NCBI GenBank assembly: GCA_026008535.1
Contig: BRKX01000006.1
Location: 36,568,664 to 36,632,663, forward strand
Reading direction: 5' to 3'
From: Perilla frutescens
Lineage: Eukaryota > Streptophyta > Magnoliopsida > Lamiales > Lamiaceae
Length of the DNA stretch: 64,000 nucleotides
The position numbers were made by a program, and so were the translations under genes. This document shows, piece by piece, positions 47,216 through 59,094 of the stretch. The notes below the pieces were generated by a model that was given only the letters and a program-made list of their open reading frames with translations, was not told the origin of the DNA and searched no databases. The number at the start of each line of letters is the position of its first letter. Within the stretch, counting starts at the first letter, position 1.

Positions 47216-48574
47216 GTTTGGACATTAGGCTTGAAAGTTGCCCTATCCTTGGCACTTGTGACATTGGATGTCATGGGATCATGAAGGGGCTGCATTAAGT
47301 GGCTAGGCTTGAGGATTAGGCCGTATAGGAGATGACCTAGACTGTGCAGATGGTGTAGACTCGGGTCTACAGTTTAGTGGTGGTGCAATGCGACCAAAAC
47401 ATCGAACGGGCTGCTCCGGTGAAGCTCTTGGCCATGGGACCTCATTGGTCGAAGTAGAAGCACTGTTTCGACCCCAATATTTGCGTGGAGGGGCCGAAGT
47501 GTACATTGACTAGCGGCGGCCTTCCCACAATTAGCGCTCGACGATTGCAGTGTAGTGCACCATCTACTCAATGCTTGAAAAATCCTTCAGTTTGACTTTA
47601 CAAGAAATATACGGATTTATACCTTCGATATACCAGATTATGGTGGTGTCGAGGGATTCTTCTTTTCCAGCACAATTTAGTATCGTCTCCAACTCTTTGT
47701 GGTACTCTTTGATGGAACGGGTTCATTATTTGATCTGATTTAACTTCTTCTCTAGTTCCCGCTCGTAGTGTACCGAAATAAAATGTCCTCTTAAGACATC
47801 CTTCATCTCTTGCCATGTGTCGATCAGAGCGTATCGATCATGTCGTCTTCTTTTCTGTTGATCTTCCCACCAATCTGCTGCGTATCCCTTAAACTCAAGG
47901 GAAGCTAGCTGCACATTCTTCAACTCAGGAAAATCATAGCATTCGGAGATCTTGTCGACCTTCATTTCCCAATAAAAGATAGGCGTATGGATCGTGACGG
48001 TCTTCGAACTTCAGAATAGTGGTTTTGATGTTATTCACCATGGAGTTGTCTTTCTCGAACTGTGGTTTGTTGACGCGGAATGCACATTTATACGGTGCTC
48101 TCAGACGCTCTCGGCGATTGCCATGCCTTGGAGGTTCGAAATTGCCTTCGAACTCCTCATGATCATCGGACTCGGGTCTGTAATCATCATCTTCATGATC
48201 AGGTGGTGGCTGGGGCTGTCTGACGGTGGCTCAACGCAGCACTACAGCTCCAGTTGTCGCTCCTTGAGGCTTAACTTGCCTCTCTGCAGCTACTTGAGGT
48301 TCAACGGACCTCTCGGGAAGTCTTTGAACTGTCTGAGCTTCAGTTGATTGGGTTTTGAGACTTCCAACTGCTCAGCTAAATTGGCTAGTTGATCACCAAA
48401 TCTATTTACGAACTCACGATTTTGACGGTTGAAATATTGAGTCAACGCGTTAAAATGTATCTTGGCGTCTCATACTGGCATATTGGAATAGGACGCCTCT
48501 TCTCTCGGTGTGATGGGTGACTTCGGGTCATCCTTAATGATCTTGGGAAACTCATTCTTATTTTCCTTCTTCAT
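47216..48574 (-). pseudogene. gag: Y1 gag
   Basis: ATG at 48572-48574 (minus) gives MKKENKNEFPKIIKDDPKSP. Then NALTQYFNRQNREFVNRFGD, a decayed middle, and a clear gag core MKVDKISECYDFPELKNVQLAS, YAADWWEDQQKRRRHDRYAL, TWQEMKDVLRGHFI and YERELEKKLNQIK (47726-47965). A zinc knuckle near 47222-47262 reads CHKCQG-x-GNFQA-x-C with stops in the x positions and His replaced by Asn. It forms the particle shell in intact relatives. Chromovirus-like gypsy; lineage not assigned. Confidence 0.82.
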
Positions 48575-49063
48575 TGTATCTACAAATCGAACAAACGTGA
48601 AAGAAAAACAAGGTATAGGACCCCACAATTCTTCACAATCACTCGATTTGATGTACTCTCAGAATTTTACCACTCGTGTTTGCACTCAATATGTGGGTGC
48701 ACGTGTGATAAGTGAATATGGGGGTGGGTTGATCAAAAATGGTAGCTCCTTGATCAGCTCCTCTGGGTCTTTATGCAAGCTCCAAATAGTAGATCACGAA
48801 CCTCGGTACAATGCGACAGTGAACGGAAAGGAATCGAAGAAGTGGTGTATGGGTGTAGGGTATAATTTTCGATCCTAACGCTGTAGGATTTTCAAAAATT
48901 AAGGATATGGGAAAGATTATGGGTGGTGGAAAAGGATTAGAAAAGAGAAAAGAAAGATAAGGCAAGAAACTAGTTAAATAAGGTAGGAGGGATTTTGGAT
49001 GTGTTTCACCTAGAGTGGACACAATCTAAATATCCTAGAATATCTAACTATATGGAAGGAGTC
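48575..49063 (-). other. Leader or LTR remnant upstream of Y1 gag
   Basis: Noncoding on both strands as far as I can see. It should hold Y1's primer site and 5' LTR, but no TGGTATCAGAG-like site is visible. Ends in GAGTC right before LTR1 of the Athila complex, the likely left target duplication (right copy outside the window). Confidence 0.35.
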
Positions 49064-49632
49064 TGATAAGTCCATTTATTTCGTGTTTTTAGGGGCATTT
49101 TATCGTGTATAAATGTCCTTTTTAGTGTGTTTTGAGTCGAAAAGAACCAGATTGTGGTCAAAGGGCATTCAAAGAGTCGAGTCTGGCGGAAGCGGCATTT
49201 TATGCCCAAATATTCACGATTATCTCGCACATATATTCATCAGTGGCACAGGGGACGTCCTCAGTATCCATCTCATATTCGGTCGGTGAAGTGGGCATAT
49301 CAGATACGGATGGAACTGACAGATGATGCCGTGCCCACAGTACTCGCACAGACTCGACCACAGGGCAGAATGGGTATTCCAGTGAAATTCGGGATTCAGT
49401 TGAAGGACAGCTGGTGGAAAGATAGCTACATTATCCGCGGGAGAGTTGGAGCTAAGCTGAACTCCTGAAAGGTGCTGCAACAAAAGGATAAGCTCAGACG
49501 AGGAGATAAAGCTAAATTTGAGGAGATAAGAGCAATCCCTAAAAATTAGGGATTTGTTGAAGCTGAAGCTTATCCAATCAAGTCAGCGAGGGCACGTCGT
49601 TCTGGATTTTCAGCAGAAGACCCCCGCCTTTG
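49064..49632 (+). repeat. LTR1 of the Athila complex, truncated
   Basis: Matches LTR2 and LTR3 from TGATAAGTCC to the CAGAAGACCCCCGCCT block, then switches to env-upstream sequence at GGAGACTC (49632-49639). Contains GTGTATAAAT about 45 bases in, a possible TATA box, and the frame described for LTR2. Confidence 0.9.
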
Positions 49633-49813
49633 GAGACTCCTAAGGTATTTGGAGAGTCATAAGTCAAATCTTGAATAGTGATCCCCTTAATATAAAAACC
49701 TTACCCCATAAAATCTCCACTATCACTTTCACTCGCTTTTGCAAAAATCAGAACCTTCTCTCTCGATTTTTCTTCTGCAACCCTAATTTCTGAAAACATT
49801 CAAACATCCAACA
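49633..49813 (+). promoter_or_regulatory. Leader of env-like gene 1 with TATA-like box
   Basis: CTTAATATAAAAACC at about 49686-49700 lies near 120 bases before the ATG and recurs at the same distance before env-like gene 2 (about 59419-59433). CT-rich leader and ACAATGG start context are shared. Confidence 0.45.
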
Positions 49814-51743
49814 ATGGCGAAGACAAGAGGTAAGAAGGTCGCCCCAAAGGCTGGACCTAAGGCACGCCTGGACTTCGAGACCCCAGCTGTCTCTGAAGAG
49901 CCCTCTCCAACGAAGGTCGTGAAAAAACCTTCTGTGAAACCTAAGGGAAAGGCTGCAGCTGAAGCAGCCCCTTCGAGCAAGCCACCCAAGGAGACCCCAC
50001 AGGAACAAGAGCCTACGCCTGAAGTCGAGGCGACGGAAGAAAGCTCCGCTACTCCAACTCAAACGGAGCAGCAAGATGCTGAGGCGACAACTGAGGGCAC
50101 GCAAGAAGAAGAGGCTACTGAAGAGCCTGAGCCAAAGCCAAAGAAAGGAGCTGAGAAGAAGAAAGCCAAGAAGCCCGCTAAGGCTCCAACTCCTGTGCCA
50201 TCAGTGGAGATCGAGGACTTGGAAGACGAAGAAGAAGGAGAGGAAGTTGAAGGGAGAGAAGAAGCTGAAGATGAAGGAGACAGAGACACTGTCTTGGACA
50301 AATACCTAACTGAAATCGAAGATATTGAGGTTGAGTCCCAACCAGAGAAGGTACCCCTGTTTGAAGAAGAAGAGGCGCCTGCTGACATCAAGAAGCGGGC
50401 ACTGGAGAAGGCCAAAGGGAAAAGGATGGTTGGAGAGCCCGTACCAGAGCCAACCGAGCCAGAGGTGTCCCAGTAAGGGGACACTGAAGATGAGAAGGAG
50501 TAGGAGGAGCCCAGTGCACCCTCGCAAACGCAAGCAGGCTCTGAAGAGCCCTCGGAGGACTCCTCACCCAGGCGAAGGGTGGGGAAATCTGTTGGAATGA
50601 AAGATGGAGTTAAGCTGGCAGGAGAGGCCTCTTCGCGGAAGAGGAAGGCTGAAGAGGGCACTTCAGCCCCTGTGCCTAAGAGAGGTAGAGGGGTGGGGAG
50701 CCCCACACCGAGTTAGCCCAGTAGTGGCCCGCCACCAGTCAAGGGCATCATCAACTCTAAAGGAGTCGACCGTGAGACGCTTGCAGCTCTTGGTATAGAG
50801 CAGGAAGTACGAGATTTATTTTATGCAATTGGTTGGGAATGCTTTTTAGATATAGAGTGTGTTATTTTTCCGTCATTATCTCATGATTTTGTCCAAAACT
50901 TGAAAATCAAAGCTGTGAATAAGCCTGCCACGTCCACTAAGGTTTTGTCTTTTAAAATGATGGGTAGAAGTTATTCTCTTTCTGCTGATGATTTGAATAT
51001 GTTACTGGGCATCGTGACATACTTAGGCCTCTAGGAGGAGGAGTATGTCGATGCCGTGACTGTAGTGCCCGACTCTGTAGAGGGAGTCGATGCAAAATGG
51101 GTCGATATTGGGGATGGATCCATTTTTCAAAGCGGATCCATAAAAGGGATACTGTTTGAATAATGATGCTTTGAGATTCTGCCATAGGGTGTTGGCCTAT
51201 AACTTTTTCGGCCGTAAGGATAGCTGAAATTCAATCAAAAATCAGGATCTATTCATTTTGTGGTGCATGGTGCACAAAATCAGAATTAATTTCGGTTCTG
51301 TGGCCATTGCACATTTTCGAGAAATTAAAACACACCCTACGCATCGAATTTCTTGTGCCCAGTTAATCACCCAACTTGCTGTTAGACATAGGCTCCTTGA
51401 TCTGCATGATACTGAATTGACCCCCCTTCCCCGTGAATATTTTGATCTTAACTGTCTAAGGAAAATGCAAGATATGGTTGACGATGAGGATGGGAAGCCT
51501 GTTTTCGTTGTGCCAGGGGCAGACCCCTCGAGCATGCTTTTAGCTATTGCAGGCACATCGAAGAAACCACCAGCAGGGAAGGCACCACAGAGGGAGCACC
51601 CAGTCGCAGTGATCACAAGGAGACTCGAGTTGATAGAGAATGCCCAGTTCCAGATCACTGAAAAATTGACCCGAATAGAAGCAGCCCTGAAGGCCTATTT
51701 CAAGCAAGTTGGGTTCTCCTACCCAACGCCCGCAACCGACTGA
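49814..51743 (+). pseudogene. Athila env-like (ORF of ATHILA type), copy 1
   Basis: About 642 codons from ATG to TGA. Residues 1-230 are charged and low-complexity (Lys/Pro/Glu/Ala, EDEEEGEEVEG). A basic patch SSRKRKAEEG and PKRGRG near 275-300 could be a nuclear localisation signal. The core from about 330 has DLFYAIGWECFLD, FKMMGRSYSLSADDLNMLL, WVDIGDGS, RFCHRVLAYNFF and HKIRINFGSVAIAH, then a Pro-rich tail with a coil-like RRLELIENAQFQITEKLTRIEAAL. This is the ATHILA-type frame that follows pol. Breaks: TAA 50474, TAG 50501 (shared with copy 2), TAG 50714, TAG 51032, one extra A near 51143 and a TGA at about 51226. No membrane helix or signal peptide is seen. Function unknown. Confidence 0.88.
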
Positions 51744-52914
51744 CCTGGTTCTTTCTGTCCATTAGATTAGGTTTTATTTTTGTTTTTTATTTCGTTTTAT
51801 TTGTTCTGTTTTCTTTGTTGTCTTGTTGTTTGAGTCTGTGTCCACACTTTGCAAGCTGCAAAGTGTGTGGGTGGGTAGTGAGTCAAAGCATGCTTTTCTG
51901 TGAGTCTGTGTGGGCATTTCACGTGATGATCCAATTTTTATTGCTTTACAGAAAAATCAGCATGCCCAATTAAGATAGGGATGATGAACGAGTTTTAGCA
52001 TGCCCTATGAGACTTGAGCCCATATGCTGTATGCTTCAATTTTACAGTTTTCTTTCATTCATGAGTGTGAATAATTCTGTGCTTATGATGTTCTAGAATT
52101 TGCCTCTGTTCTGTGTTTAACTCTGGGAATTGTTGATGCATAGGTAGATGACATAGGACATGTTTCACTGAACCACTGAAATAAATACCTCCCACCAATG
52201 ACACAACCATTGCACCCCATTTTGAGCCAATAAAATGCCCTGGCCGATTTTGTCCTAGGATGGTTTATACCTAGCCAGGGCATTATAAAACCTGAAAAGA
52301 AAAATGGGTAAGGCAGAGTTGTTTTCTGGGAAGGCATATATATGAAGGGCCAGAAAAGATAGGGGGAAGAATAAAAAAAAAAAGAAAAAAAAGAAAAAGA
52401 AAAAGAAAAAGAAAACGAAAAAAATAGTCTGAATAAAATTCCCCCGAGTTCTAAGTGTTTAGAATGCCCAAATAAGAAAGATTCAGTGCCTGAATAGGGC
52501 ACAGGAGGGTAGAGAATAGAAAGGAGCTGGGGAGGGGTCTGTACAAACAATAAAAACCCCTCCCACTTAAAATGCCCAATTGTAGCCTAAAAAGCCCTAT
52601 TGATACTAATGCATCATGGTTTCTAGAGAATGAACAGCAGAACTTTGGCAAACTTATGGGACGAATTTGCATTGAATTACAGCCGAAATGAGAGTATACA
52701 CTAAGTGAAGAGAGTCTGTGAGGAACACCTAGCTAAAACTCATTTTTGACCTATTTTAGGTATGCTGGAATTTGCAATTTTTGTTAGATTATTTCTGATG
52801 TGCCCACACTAAGTAACAGTTTGTATGCTTGTGTCTTGAGTCTGTTTCTTTTCTCTTTTATTTTCTTTTGTTTTTTCTGGATGCGTTGCACCCCATGCTT
52901 GAGGACAATCATGC
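51744..52914 (+). other. 3' region after env-like gene 1
   Basis: T-rich at first. A perfect hairpin CACACTTTGCA-AGC-TGCAAAGTGTG lies at 51843-51867, overlapping a copy of the polypurine tract (AAAGTGTGTGGGTG, 51860-51873). An A/AAAG-rich tract lies at about 52371-52428. GGGCA/TGCCC words continue. No gene seen. Identical layout at 61476-62642. Confidence 0.75.
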
Positions 52915-52928
52915 TTAAAGTGTGTGGG
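52915..52928 (+). promoter_or_regulatory. Polypurine tract before LTR2
   Basis: AAAGTGTGTGGGTG directly before TGATAAGTCC, preceded by TTGAGGACAATCATGC. Less pure in purines than usual, but conserved at LTR3 (62643-62656). Confidence 0.75.
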
Positions 52929-53604
52929 TGTGATAAGTCCATTTATTTTGTGTTTTTAGGGGCATTTTATCGTGTATAAATATCCTTTTTAGTGTGTTTT
53001 GAGTCGAAAAGAACCAGGTTGCGGTCAAAGGGCATTCCAAGAGTCGAGTCTGGCGGAAGGGGCATTTTATGCCCAAATATTCACGATTATCTCGTACATA
53101 TGTTCATCAGTGGCATAGGGGACGTCCTCAGTATCCATCCCACATTCGGTCGGTGAAGTGGGCATATCAGATACGGATGGAACTGATAGATGATGCCGTG
53201 CCCACAGTACTCGCACAGACTCGACCACAGGGCAGAATGGGCATTCCAGTGAAATTCGGGATTCAGTTGAAGGACAGCTGGTGGAAAGATAGCTACATTA
53301 TTCGCGGGAGAGTTGGAGCTAAGCTAAACTCCTGGAAGGTGCTGCAACAAAAGGATAAGCTCAGACGAGGAGATAAAGCTAAATTTGAGGAGATAAGAGC
53401 AATCCCTAAAAATTAGGGATTTGTTGAAGATGAAGCTTATCCAGTCAAGTCAGCGAGGGCACGCCGTTCCGGATTTTCAGCAGAAGACCCCCGCCTGTGG
53501 GGGAGACTCTACTCGGAAATGTAACTATTTAAACAAGTTTAATTTCTGGAAAAACAAGCTTTTGACACTCTGAAACACTTTACATTTCTGCAATTTATTT
53601 TCTA
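52929..53604 (+). repeat. LTR2 of the Athila complex
   Basis: Colinear with LTR3 to TTATTTTCT, after which they differ (LTR3 continues TGTACGCTGCTTAGG). So LTR2 either ends in a deletion joint or has lost most of its distal part. A 115-codon frame from about 53069 to 53416 is open here and only lightly broken in LTR1 and LTR3; it resembles no protein I know. GTATAAATA at about 52975 is a possible TATA box. Confidence 0.85.
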
Positions 53605-53691
53605 ATGATTTTATCTTCCACAATTGGTGAGCCTGGAAGTTGATGCCCAGGGGCTCTTCGGAAGAGACTCTATTGTACGCTCCAGAGATAG
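53605..53691 (+). other. Junction and leader between LTR2 and gag
   Basis: Contains CTTCCACAATTGGTGAGCC, where a primer site would be expected, but no TGGCGCC-type site. GATGCCCAGGGGC and TGTACGCTCC follow. Probably the scar of a deletion that removed the end of LTR2 or the primer site. Confidence 0.4.
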
Positions 53692-55548
53692 AGAAGACTT
53701 CGAGGAAAAAACAGGGCAGCAGTGAAGAGGGCACGCCAAGCAGCAAATAGACCTCGTGTGCCCACATCACCACCAGAGGATCAAGAAGATCAAGGAGACG
53801 AAGGGCGCGAGGAGGATGAACAGTTTGAGAACGGCCACAACATCAACATGGCCGCAAATGGCAATGCGGATGACAACAGGACTTTAAGGCAGTTGGTCTT
53901 CCCAACCAACATGAATCTGCGCCCAATGGGCATTACACTCCCAGCTGTGACTCAGAACTGGGATATTCATGCAAACTTTATCCAGATCTTGCCGAAGTTC
54001 CACGGAATGCCTGGAGAGGATCCACAAAGGCATTTGCAAGATTTTGAGATGGTTTGCCAAACTCAACCATCCGATCATGGACGAGAAGAGTATGTGCGGT
54101 TGGTCTCGTTTCCTTTTACTCTTTAAGATGGGGCACGGGACTGGCTGTACACACTACCCACTAGCGCTGTGACCACATAGAGACAACTCCAACAGAAGTT
54201 TTTGGAGAAATATTTCCCAGCATCCAGAGTGCAAGAAATGAGAAGAAGGATAGGGAGCCTGAAGATGGGAACTAACGAAAGTTTCTATGACTACTGGGGA
54301 AGATTCCAGGCGATGCTGGCGAAATGCCCACAGCACCAGATTACTGAACATGACTTGATTCAGTATTTCGTTGGAGTATTGAGACCACATGAGAGAACGA
54401 TCGTGAATGCCTCGTGTGGAGGATCCATTTTGAACAAACAGCCTGTTGAAGCATTCAGAATCCTCACGGAAATGGCTGAAGACAATCGAGACTTCGGTGG
54501 AGAGGGCATTCAGGTTGTAAGTGAAACAGAGAGGGCACTAGACTAGGATAGCAGAATTGATAGATTGTGCGACAAGATCGAGAAAATCTTATCCGGTGCA
54601 AGCATGACGAGGAAGCCCAGACCTTGTGGGGTATGCAAAAGCATATCTCACTTCACGGATGAATGCCCTACTCTACAAGATGAAATGGAAGAAGTGAATG
54701 CTATAGGTGGCCAGAATGGGCATTCCAGAAGATATGATCCCCATTCTCAGACTTATAATTCGGGCTGGAGAGTCCATGAAAATTTTAGATGGAGAAGACC
54801 AGAGGATGGGCATCCTGGACGCCCATTGCCACCACCCGAGGAGAAAATGAAGCCAAGTAGGCTGGAAGATCTTGTGTTTGCTATGGCTGAGGAGAATGAG
54901 AAGTTTAAGCAAGAGACTCGAGCTGGTGTCTCGCACATGAGCAAGCAGATCAATCAATTGGCTCAGAGCCATGCACAAGATGGAGGAGAAAAATGGGAAG
55001 CTGCCTTCCCAGGTCGAAAATCCAAGAGAACAAGTGAATGCAGTAGCATTGAGGAGTGGAAAAGAGCTTCAGGAGATGATCAGGCCAAGAGAAGAGAAAG
55101 ACGATGTGCCCTTGGCGGAAGAAGTGGAAAAAATTCCCACAGAGGATAAGGCACAAGAGACTGAGCAGACTGATGATATGCCCATCCCGGAAGTGAAGTA
55201 ATCTGCCAAGATGCCCACTCCAGAAAGACGGAAACCTCGCTTTCCAGGGAGATTGGCACAGAATAGAAAAGAAGAAGAAACTAGGGAGATGCTAAAAGTA
55301 TTCAACAAAGTGGAGATCAACATTCCACTGATCGAGGCAATCAAACAAGTGCCACGGTATGCCCGGTTTCTAAAGGAACTTTATACCAGAAAAGTGCGAT
55401 TCAATGACGATGCAAGGTTCCTAGTTGGAGAGAATGTATCGGCTGTGATACAAAGGAAGTTACCCAAGAAGTGTGATGATCCAGGGATGTTCATGATCCT
55501 TTGCATTATTGGAGACAGAAAAGTTGAAAAGGCCATGCTGGATTTGGG
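53692..55548 (+). pseudogene. gag: Athila gag and start of protease
   Basis: No convincing ATG; the frame is readable from about 53692 (RGKNRAAVKRARQAA). Gag has NRTLRQLVFPTNMNLRPM, PKFHGMPGEDPQRHLQDFEM, then LQQKFLEKYFPASRVQEM, DYWGRFQAMLAKCPQHQI, QYFVGVLRPHERTIVNAS and CGVCKSISHFTDECPT, a CX2CX4HX4C knuckle. Stops at 54124 (TAA), 54178 (TAG) and 54544 (TAG). Around 54960 it shifts frame to NPREQVNAVALRSGKELQE and a long linker, then PRYARFLKEL and the protease start. In the active site (DLG at 55541-55549) a run of six G (55546-55551) has one base too many and shifts the frame. In intact relatives the protein builds the particle and binds RNA. Confidence 0.9.
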
Positions 55549-58500
55549 GGGCGTCGATCAATGTAATGCCCCTGTCGGTGTTCAAAGAATTGAAGATTGG
55601 ACCTTTGAAGGAGACCCGTGTGGTCATTCAGCTTGCTGACAGGTCCAATGTATATCCAGAAGGTCTCATTGAAGATGTATTGGTCAAGGTGGACGAGCTT
55701 ATTTTCCCAGCAGATTTTTATGTGCTTGACATGGGCACATCGACTTCAAAATCTTCAGTTTTGTTGCTGGGAAGGCCTTTCAAGAAGACAGCTCGAACCA
55801 AAATTGATGTGGACAAGGGCACACTGACGTGTGAGTTTGATGGGGAGAAGGTGACGTTCAACATTTTTGAAGCCATGAAACACCCCCCGGATACAGAAAA
55901 TTGTAATTTTGTGAACACATTTCATTACCCGAGCCGTTCTACTTTATCCATGATGAGCAATAGAGAACCGCTGGAGTGGGCATTGTGGGATGGACTGAAT
56001 GACCAGGATGCCCTGGACGAGGATGAGGACATAAGGGATGGAATTATGATGCTGTATTCATTGGAAGAGATGCCACACGGATGTGTGGACTATAGTGTGC
56101 CCATTCGGAGAAATGATGATAAACTGATGCCTTCTATTATCAAAGCGCCCAAGCTGGAGTTGAAGGCATTACCAAGGCATCTGAAATATGCCTATTTAGG
56201 GAATAATGAGACTCTCCCTGTAATCATAAGTGCGGGGTTGAATCAAGCTGATGAGGACCGCCTTTTGATATTGTTGAGACTGTACAAGGAGGCACTCGGA
56301 TGGACATTGGCAGATATAAAGGGCATTAGCCCAGCGGTTTGCATGCACAAAATTTTGTTGGAAGATGATGCAAAACCCGTTCGTGATCCACAAAGAAAGC
56401 TCAATCTAGTGATGAAGGATGTGGTGCTAAAAGAGATAATTAAACTTCTGGACCAGGGCATTATATACCCAATTTCAGATAGCAAGTGGGTCAGTCCAAT
56501 CCATGTGGTGCCCAAGAAGTCGGGCATTCAAGTGATGAAAAATGAGAAAGGAGAGCTTGTGCCCACGCGACTGCAAACCGGCTGGAGAGTTTGCATTGAC
56601 TACCGGAAGCTGAACACGGTCACGCGGAAGGATCATTTCGCACTTCCGTTCATTGACCAGATGTTGGAGAGACTAGCAGGAAACAAGTTCTTTTGTTTCT
56701 TGGATGGATATTCAGGATACATGCAGATTGCTGTAAGTCAAGAGGACCAGGAGAAAACAACATTCACGTGCCCATTCGGCACGTTTGCCTATCGCAGAAT
56801 GCCCTTTGGCCTCTGCAATGCTCCTGGCACATTTCAGCGATGTATGATGAGCATATTCTCTGATTTGCTCGAGAATTGCATTGAATTATTCATGGATGAC
56901 TTCACAGTATATGGGAGCTGTTTTGATCGATGTTTAGATAATCTCGAGAAGGTATTGCAGCGTTGTGTGGACAAATGCCTACTGCTGAACTATGAAAAAT
57001 GTCATTTCATGGTCAGAGAGGGCATTGTACTGGGACATGTGATTTTCGAGAGGGGCATTGAGGTCGACAAAGCCAAGGTGGATATAATCGAGAAATTACC
57101 ATACCCCACGTCAGTGAAGCAAGTGAGAGGATTCCTGGGGCACACTGGATTCTACAGGAGGTTCATAAAGGATTTTGCAAAAATTGCCCAGCCTATTACT
57201 CACTTGTTGCAGCAAGATGTTCCATTTGAATTTGATGAAAAGTGTAAGAAGGCATTCAATGTTTTGAAGAAGCAACTGGTCACGGCACCAGTCATTCAAC
57301 CACCAGATTGGGGAATGCCCTTTGAGATTATGTGTGACGCCAGTGGCTACGCTGTGGGCGCTGTACTGGGTCAGAAAAGAGGAAAAGAAAGCCATGTAAT
57401 TTACTATACCTCCAAGACTCTGAATGGGGCACAGTGTAATTACACCACTACTGAAAAGGAGCTATTGGCAGTAGTGTTTGCATTTTAGAAGTTTCGATCT
57501 TATCTCATGGGAGCAAAGAGCATTGTCTATACGGATCATGGTGCCCTGAGGTATTTGATGACCAAGAAGGAGACGAAGCCAAGACTGATTAGGTGGATCT
57601 TACTTTTACAAGAATTCGATGTCGAGATTAAAGATAAGAGTGGGGCACAGAACCTGGTAGCTGACCATCTAAGCCGGGTGCTGAATGAGAAAGGCGACGA
57701 AATGCCCATTGCCGATCATTTTCCTGATGAGCATTTGTATTCAGCAAGGGGCATTCCAGCACCCTGGTATGCGGATATAGTGAACTACCTTGAGTCTGGG
57801 AAGATGCTTATTGGATACTCAAGGTACCAGAAAAATAAACTAAGGTATGAGAGTAGGTTCTATGCGTGGGATTGTCTTATTCTATGGAGGAGATGTGCTG
57901 ATCAAATCATTAGAAGATGTGTCCCTTATGAGGAGATAGATGAAATTCTAAAGCATTGTCACAATTATGCTTGCGGAGGGCATTTCGGACCAAACCGAAC
58001 AACAAGAAGAATTTTGGATTGTGGGTTCTTTTGGCCCACAATATTCAAGGATGCCCACAACGTCTGCAGAAGGTGTGACCAATGCCAGAGGGTAGGAAAC
58101 ATCACAAGACGAAATGAAATGCCCATGACACCAATCATGCCAGTGGAGATTTTTGACATTTGGGGAATGGATTTCATGGGACCCTTTCCAAATTCGAGAG
58201 GGAACCAATACATTATCCTGGCAGTTGATTACATGTCAAAATGGGTAGAAGCAAAGGCTACTCCTACCAATGATGCAAGAGTAGTAGCCGCATTTCTGAA
58301 ATCCCACATTTTCAGCCGGTTTGGTGTGCCCAGGTCCATCATCAGTGATCAAGGGACCCATTTTTGCAACCAAACGCGGGAAAGATTGTTGAAGAAGTAT
58401 GGGGTTCACCATAGGGTCACCACACCTTACCATCCCCAAGGAAATGGCCAAGCTGAAGTCTCAAATCGAGAAATTAAAGTAATTCTTGGAAAGGTTGTAG

Positions 58501-59053
58501 GTCCAAACCGAAAAAATTGGAGTATTCATCTGGAAAATGCCCTGTGGGCAAACCGAACTGCATTCAAGACTCCAATCGGGATGTCCCCATACAGGATGTT
58601 ATTTGGGAAGTGTTGTCATCTGTCAGTCGAGTTAGAACACAAGGCACGATGGGCACTTCAGAAGCTGAATATGGACTATGACGCCGCTGGGCATTTCAGG
58701 AAATTTCAAATTTAAGAGTTGGAAGAAATGAGAATGGAGGCCTATGATAATTCGGTGCTGTACAAGGAAAAAATGAAAAGGCTCCATGATCAAGTGATTC
58801 GAAGGAAGAGATTTAGCCCAGGACAGAAAGTACTTTTGTACGATTCAAGGTTCAAGCTTATGGGAGGAGGACTGAGGACCAAGTGGTTGGTCCATTTGAA
58901 GTGTATGCAGAATGCCCGAATGGGGCAATTGAGCTGATAAACTCCGATACTGGAGAGCGATTCAAAGTGAATGTCCACCGTGTGAAAGCTTACCTGGGGC
59001 ACTCTGATGAAGATGTTACAGTGATCTGGCTCGCGGAGCCCACTTACACCTGA
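55549..59053 (+). pseudogene. pol: Athila protease end, reverse transcriptase, RNase H and integrase
   Basis: Best-preserved pol in the window, essentially one frame. Protease: ASINVMPLSVFKELK, LADRSNVYPEG, LLLGRPFKKTARTKIDV. RT: WRVCIDYRKLNTVTRKDHF, FCFLDGYSGYMQIAV, MPFGLCNAPGTFQRCM, catalytic FMDD at 56889-56900 and GHTGFYRRFIKDF. RNase H: CDASGYAVGAVLGQ (Asp at 57336) and YTDHGALRYL. Integrase: HHCC finger (HCHNYACGGH, CRRCDQC), Asp at 58170, Asp at 58347 and Glu at 58455, spaced D-35-E as in active integrases, then a C-terminal FSPGQKVLLYDSRFKL. Lesions: TAG at 57486 in RNase H, TAA at 58713 in integrase, one missing base near 58888, after which AECPNGAIELINSDTGERF restores the reading to a stop at 59051. 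Catalytic residues are intact, so death is recent or mild. Confidence 0.93.
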
Positions 59054-59094
59054 TCTGGGGTGATGTCATACCCACGCCAATAACTAGGGCGCTA

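Noticed and set aside
50059..50706. Long Ser/Pro-rich minus-strand frame opposite the Athila env-like gene
   Set aside because: It mirrors the low-complexity Glu/Lys-rich coding strand, and the same shadow occurs opposite copy 2. The plus strand has the ATG, the family match and the element orientation.
52371..52428. A-rich tract as the tail of a SINE or processed pseudogene
   Set aside because: The tract sits at the same place in both 3' regions (also about 62105-62150) without flanking target duplications, so it belongs to the Athila family.
52083..52550. Minus-strand frame of about 155 codons with Phe/Ser repeats
   Set aside because: It translates the A/AAAG-rich tract and noncoding 3' region. 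Copy 2 has the same tract with different length, so the frame is not maintained as a gene.
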